From Methanolobus sp. (GTDB lineage: Archaea; Halobacteriota; Methanosarcinia; Methanosarcinales; Methanosarcinaceae): a stretch of DNA of 51,912 nt. A program made the position numbers and the translations under genes. The stretch covers positions 1 to 51,912 of the forward strand of contig NZ_JAUXNK010000066.1 of the NCBI RefSeq assembly GCF_030682845.1, written 5' to 3'. Positions 39,967 to 49,166 of the stretch are shown here, piece by piece; the stretch's first letter is position 1, and each line of letters begins with the position of its first letter. The notes under the pieces were generated by a model. The model did not search any database. It was not told the DNA's origin and saw only the letters and a program-made list of their open reading frames with translations.

Positions 39967-41619
39967 ATGGTTACAGTTACAGTAAGGATCCCCGCAGTTG
40001 GAGATAAGCCTGAGTATGAATTCAGTAAAGAGGTAACCTTACCGACAGTTCCTGGGGCTCCTGAAATTCCTGAAATTTGCGAGATAGGTGATGAGAAAAC
40101 CATTACCTGCCCAGACGGCACGGAGATCGTTACAGCAATATGTGAGAAGAACCCTGCTACAGGGAAGAACTGGTGGAAGCTTACAGGGAATAAGTGCCCC
40201 ATAAAAGAAATTTGCGAGATAGGTGATGAGAAAACCATTACCTGCCCAGACGGCACTGAGATCGTTACACATATATGTGAAAAAAACCCGCGCACAGGGA
40301 AGAACTATTGGAAACTTACAGGTAACAAATGTCCACCGCCGGAGCTTGGCAAAACAGTTAAAATACTGGTATACCCTGAAACTGCCAAGCTTGAAGCATT
40401 CGATGGGCAGGAAATAACCATAACCGCTGCCGTCATGTGTGGAGTTACACCAAGCCGCGGTGAGGATACTACCCTATTAGTGGATGGTAAAGAAACGGCG
40501 TTCGGGAAAACATCAAATGGTTTTGTCTCGTTTAAATGGAAAGCAACAGTTGAGCCCGCAAGAACACATAAAATATGTGTGAATGTTCCGAAAAGCACAG
40601 CATGTGAAAAATTCGGGTCAGCCACAGACTGTAAAATCATAACAGTATCACGCGTTATACCAGAAATCAGCGAGCAGCTTATGAAAGAAAGAGAAGCCTA
40701 TCTAGCAGAGCTCGAGGCTAAGAGGAAAGAGAGAGAAAGGATAAGGGAGCTTTACCTGCTCACTAGACCTCCTACTGTTCCACCTATCATCCAGCCGGTG
40801 CTTAAAGGTATTATTCACATCCCATCAATACCCAAACCTATCAAGTTGCCGTATCCCGTAAATATCTCCATAGACGGTATATTTATAAGCGAGCCCCCGG
40901 TCAAGGAGGAAGTAGACCCAGGAGCACATACGATACTCGCGGAACTGAAAGGCATGGCACCAATATCGAAAAAAGTCTATGTAAAAGCGGGGGAAACATT
41001 GGTTGTGACAGATATTGCGTTCGTTGAGGCGGCACCCCCATCCATTCCAACTCCAGAAGTACCCAAAATCCCCGAAGTACCCAGGATACCTGAAGTTCCA
41101 AAAGTTCCAGAAGTTCCAACTCCAGAAGTACCCAGGATACCTGAAGTACCTGAAGTTCCGAGAGTACCTAAAATCCCCAGAATTCCCATTCCGAGAGTAC
41201 CCAAAATCCCCGAAGTACCCAGGATACCTGAAGTTCCAAAAGTTCCAGAAGTTCCAACTCCAGAAGTACCCAGGATACCTGAAGTTCCAAAAGTTCCGAG
41301 AGTACCTAAAATCCCCACGCATGAGCAAGGGATTATTATAATACCCTCCATACCCAAACCCATGAAGCTACCATACCCTATAAATGTATCAATAGATGGT
41401 GAGTTTGTAGGTGAGCCACCCATTTCAAAAGAGGTAGATCCAGGAGCACATACGATACTCGCGGAACTGAAAGGCATGGCACCAATATCGAAAAAAGTCT
41501 ATGTAAAAGCGGGGGAAACATTGGTTGTGACAGATATTACGTTCACTGAAGAGATACCATTTGAACCCCCTGTGCCGGGGATAATTAAAATTCAAAAACA
41601 GGAGAGACGCGGAATATGA
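39967..41619 (+). CDS. PEGA- and Pro-repeat surface protein (550 aa)
   Basis: Two copies of a 43-residue Cys-containing module (EICEIGDEKTITCPDGTEIV) start the protein. An Ig-like domain and a helix follow (EREAYLAELEAKRKERERIR). Then come two PEGA-type domains (IPSIPKPIKLPYPVNISIDG..VDPGAHTILAELKG), joined by a long PEVP/PRIP/PKVP linker (about 357-455). It starts one base after the previous gene. PEGA modules are common in archaeal surface proteins; a stalk-and-head adhesin is likely. Confidence 0.7.
   Translation: MVTVTVRIPAVGDKPEYEFSKEVTLPTVPGAPEIPEICEIGDEKTITCPDGTEIVTAICEKNPATGKNWWKLTGNKCPIKEICEIGDEKTITCPDGTEIVTHICEKNPRTGKNYWKLTGNKCPPPELGKTVKILVYPETAKLEAFDGQEITITAAVMCGVTPSRGEDTTLLVDGKETAFGKTSNGFVSFKWKATVEPARTHKICVNVPKSTACEKFGSATDCKIITVSRVIPEISEQLMKEREAYLAELEAKRKERERIRELYLLTRPPTVPPIIQPVLKGIIHIPSIPKPIKLPYPVNISIDGIFISEPPVKEEVDPGAHTILAELKGMAPISKKVYVKAGETLVVTDIAFVEAAPPSIPTPEVPKIPEVPRIPEVPKVPEVPTPEVPRIPEVPEVPRVPKIPRIPIPRVPKIPEVPRIPEVPKVPEVPTPEVPRIPEVPKVPRVPKIPTHEQGIIIIPSIPKPMKLPYPINVSIDGEFVGEPPISKEVDPGAHTILAELKGMAPISKKVYVKAGETLVVTDITFTEEIPFEPPVPGIIKIQKQERRGI
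40918..41538 (+). repeat. Pair of identical 99-bp repeats within the PEGA protein
   Basis: Positions 40918-41016 and 41440-41538 are identical over 99 bases, offset by 522, and cover the second half of each PEGA domain. The linker between them is itself built of short GAAGTTCCAAAAGTTCC-type repeats. Exact identity at DNA level means recent duplication or gene conversion. Confidence 0.9.
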
Positions 41620-41644
41620 TTATAAAAATTTGGAGAGTACAAAC

Positions 41645-42472
41645 ATGTTAAACGCTTTATTTGGCTGGTACGTGCAAGAAAATCTAAATGGCAGGTATAT
41701 CTCACTGGTATTTAAGGCATCCCTGGATGCGGATGAAAAAGACACACTGACATTGGATGATGTAGGTGCGGATGCGGAAGATGCCGCGAAAATCAAAAAA
41801 TGGCTCGTAGGCGATAATTTTATTTTAACAGATATATGGACATACGCCGTTCCGGGTAATGTTGCACTTACAATACTGCCTGACAGCGATACCACAAAGC
41901 AGTTCTATGTAGAGGCTGTAAATGAACCGTTAAGAATACCCATTTCGCCGCCGAAGCTTGTTGAGACGAATTTATCTATCGATTTCACCAATGAGAACCA
42001 GCCGAACGACCTTTTTATCATAATCGGTGCTATAAGGATATCGGAAAGCAACACAGCTAAATTCACGCTGCTGAGTGAACTGATACCCACATCTATCGAG
42101 AATATCGATTTGCAAACACTCAGCATACTGAAATCTCTTTTGAATATTGAATACCAGAACAACGCTATCATACAACAGGGCAATATTACGATCCTGCAGT
42201 CTAATGAATTGATAAAAGCAAGCGGAGGCACTCCACTGGAGCTGCCTGATGGTATTGTCATGCCGCCAGTAATACACTTCCCGCCTGATGTGGTAAATCC
42301 GCCGGAAACGATAGATTATTACGAGCGACCAGTTATACCACCTGAGAGAGTAGCTGGCGTATTTGAGAGAGTAACTGGGGTATCTGAGAGAGTGGCTGGT
42401 GTATGTAAGAGGAGACCAACAACCGCAGGTACTGCCAAGAGCTTGAGGGAAAGACTGAGGGGAAAACTATGA
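41645..42472 (+). CDS. Hypothetical structural protein (275 aa)
   Basis: Start at ATG 41645, 10 bases after TTGGAGAG. Residues 1-150 look beta-rich (GRYISLVFKASL, VALTILPDSDTTKQFYVEAV). Residues about 165-205 form a helix. The tail is Pro-rich with a repeated VAGVFERVTGVSERVAGV stretch and a basic end. No family recognised; it sits in the candidate surface/virion block. Confidence 0.55.
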   Translation: MLNALFGWYVQENLNGRYISLVFKASLDADEKDTLTLDDVGADAEDAAKIKKWLVGDNFILTDIWTYAVPGNVALTILPDSDTTKQFYVEAVNEPLRIPISPPKLVETNLSIDFTNENQPNDLFIIIGAIRISESNTAKFTLLSELIPTSIENIDLQTLSILKSLLNIEYQNNAIIQQGNITILQSNELIKASGGTPLELPDGIVMPPVIHFPPDVVNPPETIDYYERPVIPPERVAGVFERVTGVSERVAGVCKRRPTTAGTAKSLRERLRGKL

Positions 42473-42777
42473 GCTTTGGTACGAAAATCAGACCTTATGC
42501 TGTGCTCTCATTGTCTCTCGCTGGTGCAAGAGCCGACAGCGCACAGGGAGTCATCACGCTTGTAGGTGTGAGTAAAGCTACCTGGAAAATAAACACGCTT
42601 ACCGTGATTACGCTCGGCGGCGGTACGCTAAGTGTGAAGCTGAACAGCTCATCAGGCGATTCAATTACTCTGAGTGATGGGTTCAAGATCGAAGGGATAT
42701 TGATTGATGAGCTGTACTGGACAAATTCAGCACAGGTAGGCAAGACTGCGGAGATATTCGCGGCATGGGCGGATTAG
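42469..42777 (+). CDS. Small beta-rich protein (102 aa)
   Basis: Overlaps the previous stop by four bases. It is a single beta-rich domain (ITLVGVSKATWKINTLTVITL, LSVKLNSSSGDSITLSDG) of capsid- or spike-like composition. No family recognised. Confidence 0.5.
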   Translation: MSFGTKIRPYAVLSLSLAGARADSAQGVITLVGVSKATWKINTLTVITLGGGTLSVKLNSSSGDSITLSDGFKIEGILIDELYWTNSAQVGKTAEIFAAWAD

Positions 42778-42845
42778 ATGGGAATAAAAAGTCAATAAAA
42801 TGGTATCGAGAGCACAGGTGTATATAATAAAAGGAGATGAATAAA

Positions 42846-43235
42846 ATGGTAATCAATCCAGGAGAAATAACTTTAGAACTTTTGCTTGGCGAAAACCCGC
42901 TGTACTACATGCTCTTTGTGTATGTAGGTGCTCTGGTATTGGCTGGAATCGCAAGTTGGTGGGCTGACAGGCAAGCCGACAATAGTCTAAAAGCAGATGC
43001 AAGAGAGATTGACCCGCTGGCGGATACCACACAGGTCTACGAGTTCGAGAATGTTCGTGACCCGATACTTGCAGGCGTGCTGGTATGCGTGGCTGTGGTT
43101 TTCCCGATGTGCCAGAGCATAGATATCGTTAGCGGCTGGCAGGGTGTGTATGCGAGTGCAGTGCTGGCGGGAATTACGGCAAGGATGATTTTGAAGTCAC
43201 TGGCGGCGAAATTTGCGGCAAAGGTCACGAAGTAA
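42846..43235 (+). CDS. Membrane protein with three hydrophobic segments (129 aa)
   Basis: Start at ATG 42846: the AAGGAG site overlaps the earlier ATG 42837 and fits only the second. Segments at about 18-35 (YMLFVYVGALVLAGIAS), 75-92 (ILAGVLVCVAVVFPM) and 100-118 are hydrophobic, with a basic C-terminus. It could be a virion membrane protein or holin. It ends exactly where the next gene begins. Confidence 0.6.
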   Translation: MVINPGEITLELLLGENPLYYMLFVYVGALVLAGIASWWADRQADNSLKADAREIDPLADTTQVYEFENVRDPILAGVLVCVAVVFPMCQSIDIVSGWQGVYASAVLAGITARMILKSLAAKFAAKVTK

Positions 43236-45443
43236 ATGAGCAAAATCGAGCGAGCAGGATGTGATATGACGAGAGTTCTTGGGCGAGGGATACTCAGAGG
43301 TATCATAGTCTTGCTTGTGGTATTGCTGATGGTGGGGGCAGCGGATGCAATTACAGTCGTTGAAGATTTTGAGTCTGGTACATTATCACAAGTAGATGGA
43401 AATTGGATAATATCAAACACTCGGTATGAAGGAAACTATGGTGCAGAAAATAAAAATATAGGAGATTCGGAATCATCTTCGATGTTTTTAAGTTTAAACG
43501 TGACTACTGATACAACAATATCTTTCTATCAGAAAGTAAGCTCCGAAAGTGGTTATGATTTTTTACGGGTTTATTTGGATGTCATCTTAAAATCCAGTAT
43601 ATCAGGTGAGATTGATTGGCAAGTTCAAACATATACTATTACAACAGGAATACATGTATTAAAGTTTGAATATTCAAAAGACGGTTCAGTATCTTCGGGT
43701 ACAGACACGGGATATATTGATTATATAACTATTGCATGTGATAATTGTATTTCATCTATTATGCCGCCTTCAATATCTTCAACATATACAGTTTATCCAA
43801 AGAATCATCGTACCTATGATGGTTCTAATCAATTTCCTATATCTATATCTAATATGTCAAATACCAGCGAAGTGAACTATTCTATCAATCCAGAAATAAT
43901 ATCAACAGGTATCGTTGAAGGTAATAATACTATTTATCTTGGCACAGATAGTGGAAAGTTGTTTGCATTTGACTATAATAATATAACTAATACTAAATGG
44001 ACATTTCAAGCAAACGGTAAAATTTTAGTTACCCCTGCTGTGGGTCAAGACGGAAGCATATATTTCATTACATCCACGGATTTATATGCAGTTAGACCAG
44101 ATGGTACTTTGAAATGGAATGTAACTACTGATGCCGTTTACGAGTGTTCACTTTCCTTAGGAAGAGACGATACCATTTATATTGGCAATAATACTATAAG
44201 ACAAATGTATGCTTATAATCCTGTTAATGGAGCCAAAAAATGGACTTTTCAGATGTCATCAGTACCTCAATGGAAAACTATTGTTTCGTCTGTTGTGACA
44301 GATTCTAATGATAATTTATATTTTGTTATGGGGGGAAAAATAAGTAATAATGCTCATGATATATTGTATTCTATTACTCAAGGCGGAGTTGAAAGATGGA
44401 AAATAACACGAACGGAAAGCAATACTGGTTATGTTGCACCAATATCTGCCCCAGTAATAGATGATTCTAATAATTTAGTTTATGTTTATCTTCATAGTAA
44501 ATTAATAAGCTTGACAACAAATGGTTATATATTATGGGAAACTGATGTTGGATATTACCCTGCATACGCTAATGTACGCCGATTTGGAGATTTGTCATTA
44601 AGTAATCAAAATATTTTATATGTACTCACACACGGTAGTTGTACTATTAACGCATATAGTAAAAATACTGGTTGGTTCTTAAATTCAATTCAGATTTGTT
44701 CCGCTTCTTATTCAGCAACAGATGAGTTATCGCCAATTATAGCCTCTGATGGAAGCCTTTACATTTTTTCAACTGGATTTAATAAATTATACCATACTGA
44801 TAAGTTTTTATATGTGAAATGGAATAAAACTATACCAAATGCACCACTTAAATATAGTGATACTGGAGCATTTTTTTTAGGAAAAAATATTAATAATTTT
44901 GATACGCTGTATTTTACAGACCGTCAGGATACGATATATACATTTTATTATACAGAAGCACCACCACCGCCAAGCGAAGTCACCGTCTCCTGCCCAATCG
45001 GCTGGTGTTACGTTGGCTTGAACTACACCAGCAAAACTTTACTCGAACTGGATAACCTCTTCTCAACAGACACAATTCAAGGGCGTTATAATGCAACCTC
45101 ACAGAAATATGAATCCCACAGGACAGGGTATGCGTTCAACCAGCACGTAACCGTTCAGCAAAAGGAAGGTTATTATTACTACTTCACATCGGCTCAGGAC
45201 ATAACTATGTTGCCAGGCAGCACGCCATCAATCACACTCAAAGCAGGTTGGTCGCTTGTGGCAAATTATGGGACTTCGGTACGCACACTTTCTGCTTTGA
45301 AAACATCAATCGGTGCGACAGCAACTTCTGTGAAATATTACGACCGCACCAGCAAAACGTGGGTATCCACAGACAGCCAGAGCGTGCCTGCGATGGAAAA
45401 TTTCTTTGTATATGTTACGAGCCAGACTGAGTGGAGTGGATGA
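43236..45443 (+). CDS. Secreted beta-propeller (PQQ-like) protein (735 aa)
   Basis: A hydrophobic stretch (GIIVLLVVLLMVGAADA) is a signal peptide; an alternative start at ATG 43266 has the better ribosome site and puts the signal at the very N-terminus. Residues about 40-170 form a jelly-roll-like domain with FESG. Then come six or more propeller strands with GTDSGKLFAF, GSIYFITSTDLYAVRPDGTLKW and DDTIYIGNN. A C-terminal beta domain follows (GWCYVGLNYTSKTL). There are many N-x-S/T sites. It is probably a secreted host- or substrate-binding protein. Confidence 0.75.
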   Translation: MSKIERAGCDMTRVLGRGILRGIIVLLVVLLMVGAADAITVVEDFESGTLSQVDGNWIISNTRYEGNYGAENKNIGDSESSSMFLSLNVTTDTTISFYQKVSSESGYDFLRVYLDVILKSSISGEIDWQVQTYTITTGIHVLKFEYSKDGSVSSGTDTGYIDYITIACDNCISSIMPPSISSTYTVYPKNHRTYDGSNQFPISISNMSNTSEVNYSINPEIISTGIVEGNNTIYLGTDSGKLFAFDYNNITNTKWTFQANGKILVTPAVGQDGSIYFITSTDLYAVRPDGTLKWNVTTDAVYECSLSLGRDDTIYIGNNTIRQMYAYNPVNGAKKWTFQMSSVPQWKTIVSSVVTDSNDNLYFVMGGKISNNAHDILYSITQGGVERWKITRTESNTGYVAPISAPVIDDSNNLVYVYLHSKLISLTTNGYILWETDVGYYPAYANVRRFGDLSLSNQNILYVLTHGSCTINAYSKNTGWFLNSIQICSASYSATDELSPIIASDGSLYIFSTGFNKLYHTDKFLYVKWNKTIPNAPLKYSDTGAFFLGKNINNFDTLYFTDRQDTIYTFYYTEAPPPPSEVTVSCPIGWCYVGLNYTSKTLLELDNLFSTDTIQGRYNATSQKYESHRTGYAFNQHVTVQQKEGYYYYFTSAQDITMLPGSTPSITLKAGWSLVANYGTSVRTLSALKTSIGATATSVKYYDRTSKTWVSTDSQSVPAMENFFVYVTSQTEWSG

Positions 45444-45772
45444 TGACTCAGAACCCCTATCCCATAGTAGGAATCCTCCAGGGCGCAGGCACAGGGGTGA
45501 CCGTAACAGGAGTTAATCTTACTGCAGGCGGGACAGAGGAGGTTAGTACGGAATCTGACGGGTCGTACATTATCGACCCTGCTAATATGGGCACGTATTC
45601 TGACGGTGATGTCATCAAGATAAGCTCGGGGACGTGGTATATAGATATTAAAATAGATATAGAGAACTACCCAGACGGTATTATAGCGAACTTAAACAGA
45701 CCTGCAATCATTACTCCAAAAAGGATAAGCAGGGGCGCATCAGTGGAGAGGGGAATTGCGTGTGGGGCTTGA
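45440..45772 (+). CDS. Carboxypeptidase-regulatory-like (CNA-B) domain protein (110 aa)
   Basis: Reads VTVTGVNLTAGGTEEVSTESDGSYIIDPANM, the strand-turn pattern of carboxypeptidase-regulatory/CNA-B folds used in archaeal surface proteins. Two start candidates (45440 and 45443) overlap the preceding stop. The basic tail (TPKRISRGASVERGI) is unusual. Confidence 0.6.
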   Translation: MMTQNPYPIVGILQGAGTGVTVTGVNLTAGGTEEVSTESDGSYIIDPANMGTYSDGDVIKISSGTWYIDIKIDIENYPDGIIANLNRPAIITPKRISRGASVERGIACGA

Positions 45773-45779
45773 GTCATTT

Positions 45780-46172
45780 TTACCCCTTCTTAAAATCAAA
45801 CAGCGTGGTCTTTACTGCGCCACGCGCTGAAATCTCACAACGCTTGCATCTTGGGTGTGTCTCGGCTATTAATGCCTCTCCAACAAACTCTATCTTGCCG
45901 CAGACCGACCTGTAGCCGCCGGTTATATCCATAGGGATCCAGAAATGGGATTTCGGGTATTTATCGCAGGAGTACCATCCTGGCTTTATACCCGATATTT
46001 TTCGCGGGGTGTCGGATAGTTCCTTACGTGGGAGTGTGATCCTGCCGTGAGCGCCGGCGATCTCGATGATTGCATACTCCTTTGCCTCATGGTCGAACCA
46101 TCCCATGAACACAGCTTTGCCGAACTGCTTATGGTAAACGGTGATGCCTTTTTTAGTGTCTTTCCTAATCAT
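45780..46172 (-). CDS. Hypothetical protein with Cys cluster (130 aa)
   Basis: An SH3-like N-terminus (YHKQFGKAVFMGWFDHEAKEYAII) is followed by WYSCDKY and CKRCE, perhaps a zinc site. The ATG overlaps the stop of the small gene upstream. It converges on the surface-protein operon 7 bases away. Confidence 0.5.
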   Translation of the reverse strand: MIRKDTKKGITVYHKQFGKAVFMGWFDHEAKEYAIIEIAGAHGRITLPRKELSDTPRKISGIKPGWYSCDKYPKSHFWIPMDITGGYRSVCGKIEFVGEALIAETHPRCKRCEISARGAVKTTLFDFKKG

Positions 46173-46324
46173 TCCCTCACCCCTGCCTTTATCTTTTCAA
46201 GCCCGGCAACGGTTTTATCGAATTCCTTCTCGGTCAAGCAGTATTTCTTCATCAATTCTTCTTTAGTTGCACCGGCTTTAAGCCGTGTGGCGAAACTTAA
46301 CTCTTTATTGCTTTTGATTTTCAT
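46169..46324 (-). CDS. Small HTH-like protein (51 aa)
   Basis: Start at ATG 46324 with AGGAGG 5 bases upstream. The sequence (LSFATRLKAGATKEELMKKYCLTEKEFDKTV) is helix-turn-helix-like, similar in form to small excisionase or repressor proteins. It follows the integrase gene by 8 bases, so it may regulate or assist recombination. Confidence 0.55.
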   Translation of the reverse strand: MKIKSNKELSFATRLKAGATKEELMKKYCLTEKEFDKTVAGLEKIKAGVRE

Positions 46325-46332
46325 AATTCCTC

Positions 46333-47154
46333 CTAATCAATTACAATTAAATCAAGGGGGCTTTTTATTTTCTTAATTTCTTTGGATGAAACCTGTGTGT
46401 ATATCTGGGTGCTATTCAGGTTTGAATGACCCAGTAACACTTGTATCTTCCTTATATCAACACCATTTTCGAGGAGATGAGTAGCGAAAGAATGTCTGAG
46501 TGTATGAACATGAACCTTTTTCTTAATACCTGCACGAAACGTAGCCTTTTTCACTATATCCTGTATACCTCTTGTAGACATTTTCTCACCTCTTCCTGAA
46601 AAAACATAACCATCAGGTTCAATCATTCTTTTTCCAATATACTTCTTTAGAGATTTATTGAAGCGATCTGAAATTATAAACTGCCTATCTTTGCCGCCTT
46701 TTCCATTACGCACCCAGCCTATATTTTCATTTAAATCTATATCTGAGTATTTCAAATTAATACATTCTGAGAGTCGCAACCCTGTGGAATAAAGCAATTC
46801 TATGATTAGCCTGTGTTTTGGGTTTTTAGTATTATCGATTAATCTTTTGACCTCACCCATAGTCAATACAACAGGTAATTTTTTATTGGGTTTGGGTGCT
46901 CTAATAACTATATTATTTCCAAGAACATCGCGATAGAAAAACACAAGGGCATTCATTATAAGAGATAATGAACCGCTGGATAATTTAGTAGACCTGAGCA
47001 TAAGATAATTTTTTATATCCGCTTCGCTTACTTTTTCTGATGGTTTCTTTATATATTCAAGAAATGTTTTGTTATAGAAGAGATACATTTTTAATGTCTG
47101 CTCTGAATAACATCTTATCTTCAATTCCTTTTCAAGTTTGTCTAAATTATCCAT
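46333..47154 (-). CDS. XerA/XerC-like tyrosine recombinase (integrase)
   Basis: A full archaeal XerA-type enzyme (273 aa) with the complete catalytic set: R127 (STGLRLSE), K152 or K155 (GKGGKDRQ), H217 and R220 (HVHTLRHSFATHL), H243 (LLGHSNLNS) and Y252 (IYTQV). The N-terminal 90 residues are the usual SAM-like core-binding domain. It could resolve dimers or integrate the element. The divergent promoter region behind it carries inverted repeats. Confidence 0.88.
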   Translation of the reverse strand: MDNLDKLEKELKIRCYSEQTLKMYLFYNKTFLEYIKKPSEKVSEADIKNYLMLRSTKLSSGSLSLIMNALVFFYRDVLGNNIVIRAPKPNKKLPVVLTMGEVKRLIDNTKNPKHRLIIELLYSTGLRLSECINLKYSDIDLNENIGWVRNGKGGKDRQFIISDRFNKSLKKYIGKRMIEPDGYVFSGRGEKMSTRGIQDIVKKATFRAGIKKKVHVHTLRHSFATHLLENGVDIRKIQVLLGHSNLNSTQIYTQVSSKEIKKIKSPLDLIVID

Positions 47155-47281
47155 ATACTTCGTCTATCGTACATTATATGCAGTTTTACTCTCGCTATGC
47201 GCTGTCATAATTACCTTGTTTTACTTAGTTCTGATATATATTACAGATACTTTTAAATACTTATAATACCTTAAAGTATTT
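47155..47281. promoter_or_regulatory. Divergent control region of integrase and PCNA operon
   Basis: An AT-rich stretch between divergent genes. AAATACTT (47255-47262) and AAGTATTT (47274-47281) form an 8-bp inverted repeat touching the plus-strand ATG. TTTTAAATAC at 47251-47260 is about 22-30 bases before that ATG, right for a TATA box of a leaderless mRNA. An att site beside the integrase is possible but not visible. Confidence 0.5.
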
Positions 47282-47428
47282 ATGCTTTGTCCAAGTTTGA
47301 AACGCATGGGTTCAAAGAATGAATGTATGGCAAAACCCGAGAACTGTCCAAAAGAGAGGGATCTGGGAATTGTCTCGATATACTGTTATAGAATGAAAAG
47401 CAAGGAGGAAAATTATGGAAACAAATAA
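47282..47428 (+). CDS. Small Cys-rich protein (48 aa), leaderless
   Basis: Reads M-L-C-P-S-L-K-R-M-G-S-K-N-E-C with later CPKERD and YCYR, four or five cysteines, probably a zinc site. The TATA box lies about 25 bases before the ATG and there is no ribosome site. It overlaps the next start by 14 bases. Confidence 0.5.
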   Translation: MLCPSLKRMGSKNECMAKPENCPKERDLGIVSIYCYRMKSKEENYGNK

Positions 47429-47795
47429 AATTGAAGAAATAATTAGAAAGAACTTGCAGACTGAAAAAGAGAGATGTATAGGTGATATAGTTCGGAGAAA
47501 TCAATCTGAACTGACCCAAGCAATTGACCATATTAACGGTGTTTATAACTCTGCAATAAACACATTAAAGAAACTTGAAATACTTAAGCTGCCAGATGCT
47601 ACGGTGTTCGACTTTTTCCAGCAGACAGATGGGAACATAAGAGTTTTTGAGATCAAAGGTGTTGATTCTGAGTGGCAACTAAATATATTATATGGAGGCA
47701 GGATACTCGAGGAGTATTCTAAAGCACCGATACGTCTCAAGGAAAAGACAGCGTATAAGATAATAGTAATGGCAATGGAGCTGAAGGAGAAATAA
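47415..47795 (+). CDS. Hypothetical protein (126 aa)
   Basis: AAGGAGG lies 6 bases before the ATG. The N-terminal 50 residues are a coiled coil (IEEIIRKNLQTEKERCIGDIV) and the rest is beta-rich (VFEIKGVDSEWQLNILYGG). The gene is three genes upstream of PCNA in one operon. No family recognised. Confidence 0.55.
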   Translation: METNKIEEIIRKNLQTEKERCIGDIVRRNQSELTQAIDHINGVYNSAINTLKKLEILKLPDATVFDFFQQTDGNIRVFEIKGVDSEWQLNILYGGRILEEYSKAPIRLKEKTAYKIIVMAMELKEK

Positions 47796-48188
47796 ATGAT
47801 AATCTTAAACAAACACCAGGCTGACCTGCTCCGGTCATTTCTGGTCGGACACGGTAAGGAGATAGAGAATACAGAACATGCTGATACGATGTGCGAAATA
47901 CTTAGAGTACTCAGCAGCCAGGCGAGACCGGATGAAGGTCAGGTTTGTGACGTGATACTCCAGAACATAGACCTGCTGAGGTGCTTCAACTGCGACGCGC
48001 AGCTTGCAGACTTTAAATTTTTGTTTAAAGACGACTTTATAGGCGAGCTCTGCATTGATCCAGGCGAGAGCAATTACCCGCATGAACCTGACGTGCCTGC
48101 GGGGGTATATTTCATCTGCGCCGAATGCTCGCATAGAGACATGACCCGCATAACCAGCACTGTAAAGAGGCAGGCGGAGGTTTTATGA
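47796..48188 (+). CDS. Hypothetical Cys-containing protein (130 aa)
   Basis: It starts at an ATG that follows the previous stop directly. CFNC (about residue 64) and CAEC (about 108) are spaced like a zinc ribbon with a long insert. No family recognised. The stop overlaps the next start. Confidence 0.55.
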   Translation: MIILNKHQADLLRSFLVGHGKEIENTEHADTMCEILRVLSSQARPDEGQVCDVILQNIDLLRCFNCDAQLADFKFLFKDDFIGELCIDPGESNYPHEPDVPAGVYFICAECSHRDMTRITSTVKRQAEVL

Positions 48189-48334
48189 AGTTCAGAATGG
48201 CTTTTGGAATTTTCGATGCAGAAGTAGAGATTCCTGGTGTTGAATATGATGGAGACACCGATGAGTTCAAAAATACAGTAGTAGAACGGTTAGAAAAGGG
48301 TGGTATAAAAGTCATTGAAGTGGAGGCAACATGA
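48185..48334 (+). CDS. Small acidic protein before PCNA (49 aa)
   Basis: Reads M-K-F-R-M-A-F-G-I-F-D-A-E-V-E-I and ends in a helix with VVERLEKGGIKVIEV. It is coupled at both ends: it overlaps the previous stop and its own stop overlaps the PCNA start. A mini beta-alpha-beta fold is likely; role unknown. Confidence 0.5.
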   Translation: MKFRMAFGIFDAEVEIPGVEYDGDTDEFKNTVVERLEKGGIKVIEVEAT

Positions 48335-49116
48335 TCCGCATAACCGGTACCGTAAAAACCCTGAGAGATATGATGACGCCTGTAGAAGCCATCGCGGACG
48401 AATGCAGGCTGAACATCTCTCCGGAAGGATTGGGTGTAAAAGTGGTAGATCCAGCTAACATAGCGATTACTGACCTGAATCTTCCCAAAGAAGTGTTTCA
48501 TGAAGGTGAATATACAGTGGATGAATCCCTGCAGGTAGGATTAGATGTTATCAACTACCTGTCACTGTTCAAGGACGCTGGAGATAACGAGCGCGCCGAG
48601 ATCAACATAGAGCAGTACGAAGAAAAAGGCGTGCAGAAACACAGGCTTATTCTCAAGATTGCAGATATTTTTAAACAGACATTAACTCTGATGAACCCTG
48701 ATGAGATTAGAAAGGAGATTAAGATCCCCCTGCTTACCTTGAGAGCTGAGATAGAAGTTTCAAAAGAATTCCTGAAGAGGTGCTTTGATATGGCTGTAAG
48801 AGCAGGCGATTATATCAGGATGCAGGCAATTGATAAACCGAATATTCGTCCGTTATTTATAATAGAAGCTGGCGATGATGTAAGGAAATTCAAAGCAGAG
48901 TTAACAACTGGGGTGGAGATTACTGCCGAGTCACCGGAGGTCAGGTTAAAATCCTTATTCAGCCTTGATTACCTCTGTGGTATTGTCGAGGCAATAGGTG
49001 ATGGCGAGATCATTACGATGCATCTGGATAATGACATGCCTCTAAAACTCGACTTTAAGGTGCTTGATCACGGTCGGGCATCGGTAATGATTGCGCCGCG
49101 GATTGAGAGTGAATAA
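48331..49116 (+). CDS. pcn: PCNA sliding clamp
   Basis: The trimeric DNA clamp that gives polymerases their processivity. It shows the two-domain PCNA arrangement: LNISPEGLGVKVVDPANIAIT in domain 1, an inter-domain linker near residue 115-135 (MNPDEIRKEIKIP), EFLKRCFDMA, YLCGIVEA and the C-terminal LKLDFKVLDHG..MIAPRIE strand. At 261 residues it is near normal length. It would be loaded by the RFC-like protein at 2584. Carrying its own clamp but no visible polymerase is typical of elements that redirect the host replisome. Confidence 0.92.
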   Translation: MIRITGTVKTLRDMMTPVEAIADECRLNISPEGLGVKVVDPANIAITDLNLPKEVFHEGEYTVDESLQVGLDVINYLSLFKDAGDNERAEINIEQYEEKGVQKHRLILKIADIFKQTLTLMNPDEIRKEIKIPLLTLRAEIEVSKEFLKRCFDMAVRAGDYIRMQAIDKPNIRPLFIIEAGDDVRKFKAELTTGVEITAESPEVRLKSLFSLDYLCGIVEAIGDGEIITMHLDNDMPLKLDFKVLDHGRASVMIAPRIESE

Positions 49117-49166
49117 TATGAATAACAATCACGAACACGATAGATTTTTAATAGGTGATGGTTTGA

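Noticed and set aside
40825-41477. Gly/Trp/Phe-rich minus-strand reading frames opposite the Pro-repeat linker
   Set aside because: They are mirror images of the PEVP codon repeats and have no ribosome site or neighbours on that strand.
47155-47281. tRNA gene or tRNA-derived attachment site beside the integrase
   Set aside because: No cloverleaf-like arms or T-loop sequence could be seen in the gap.
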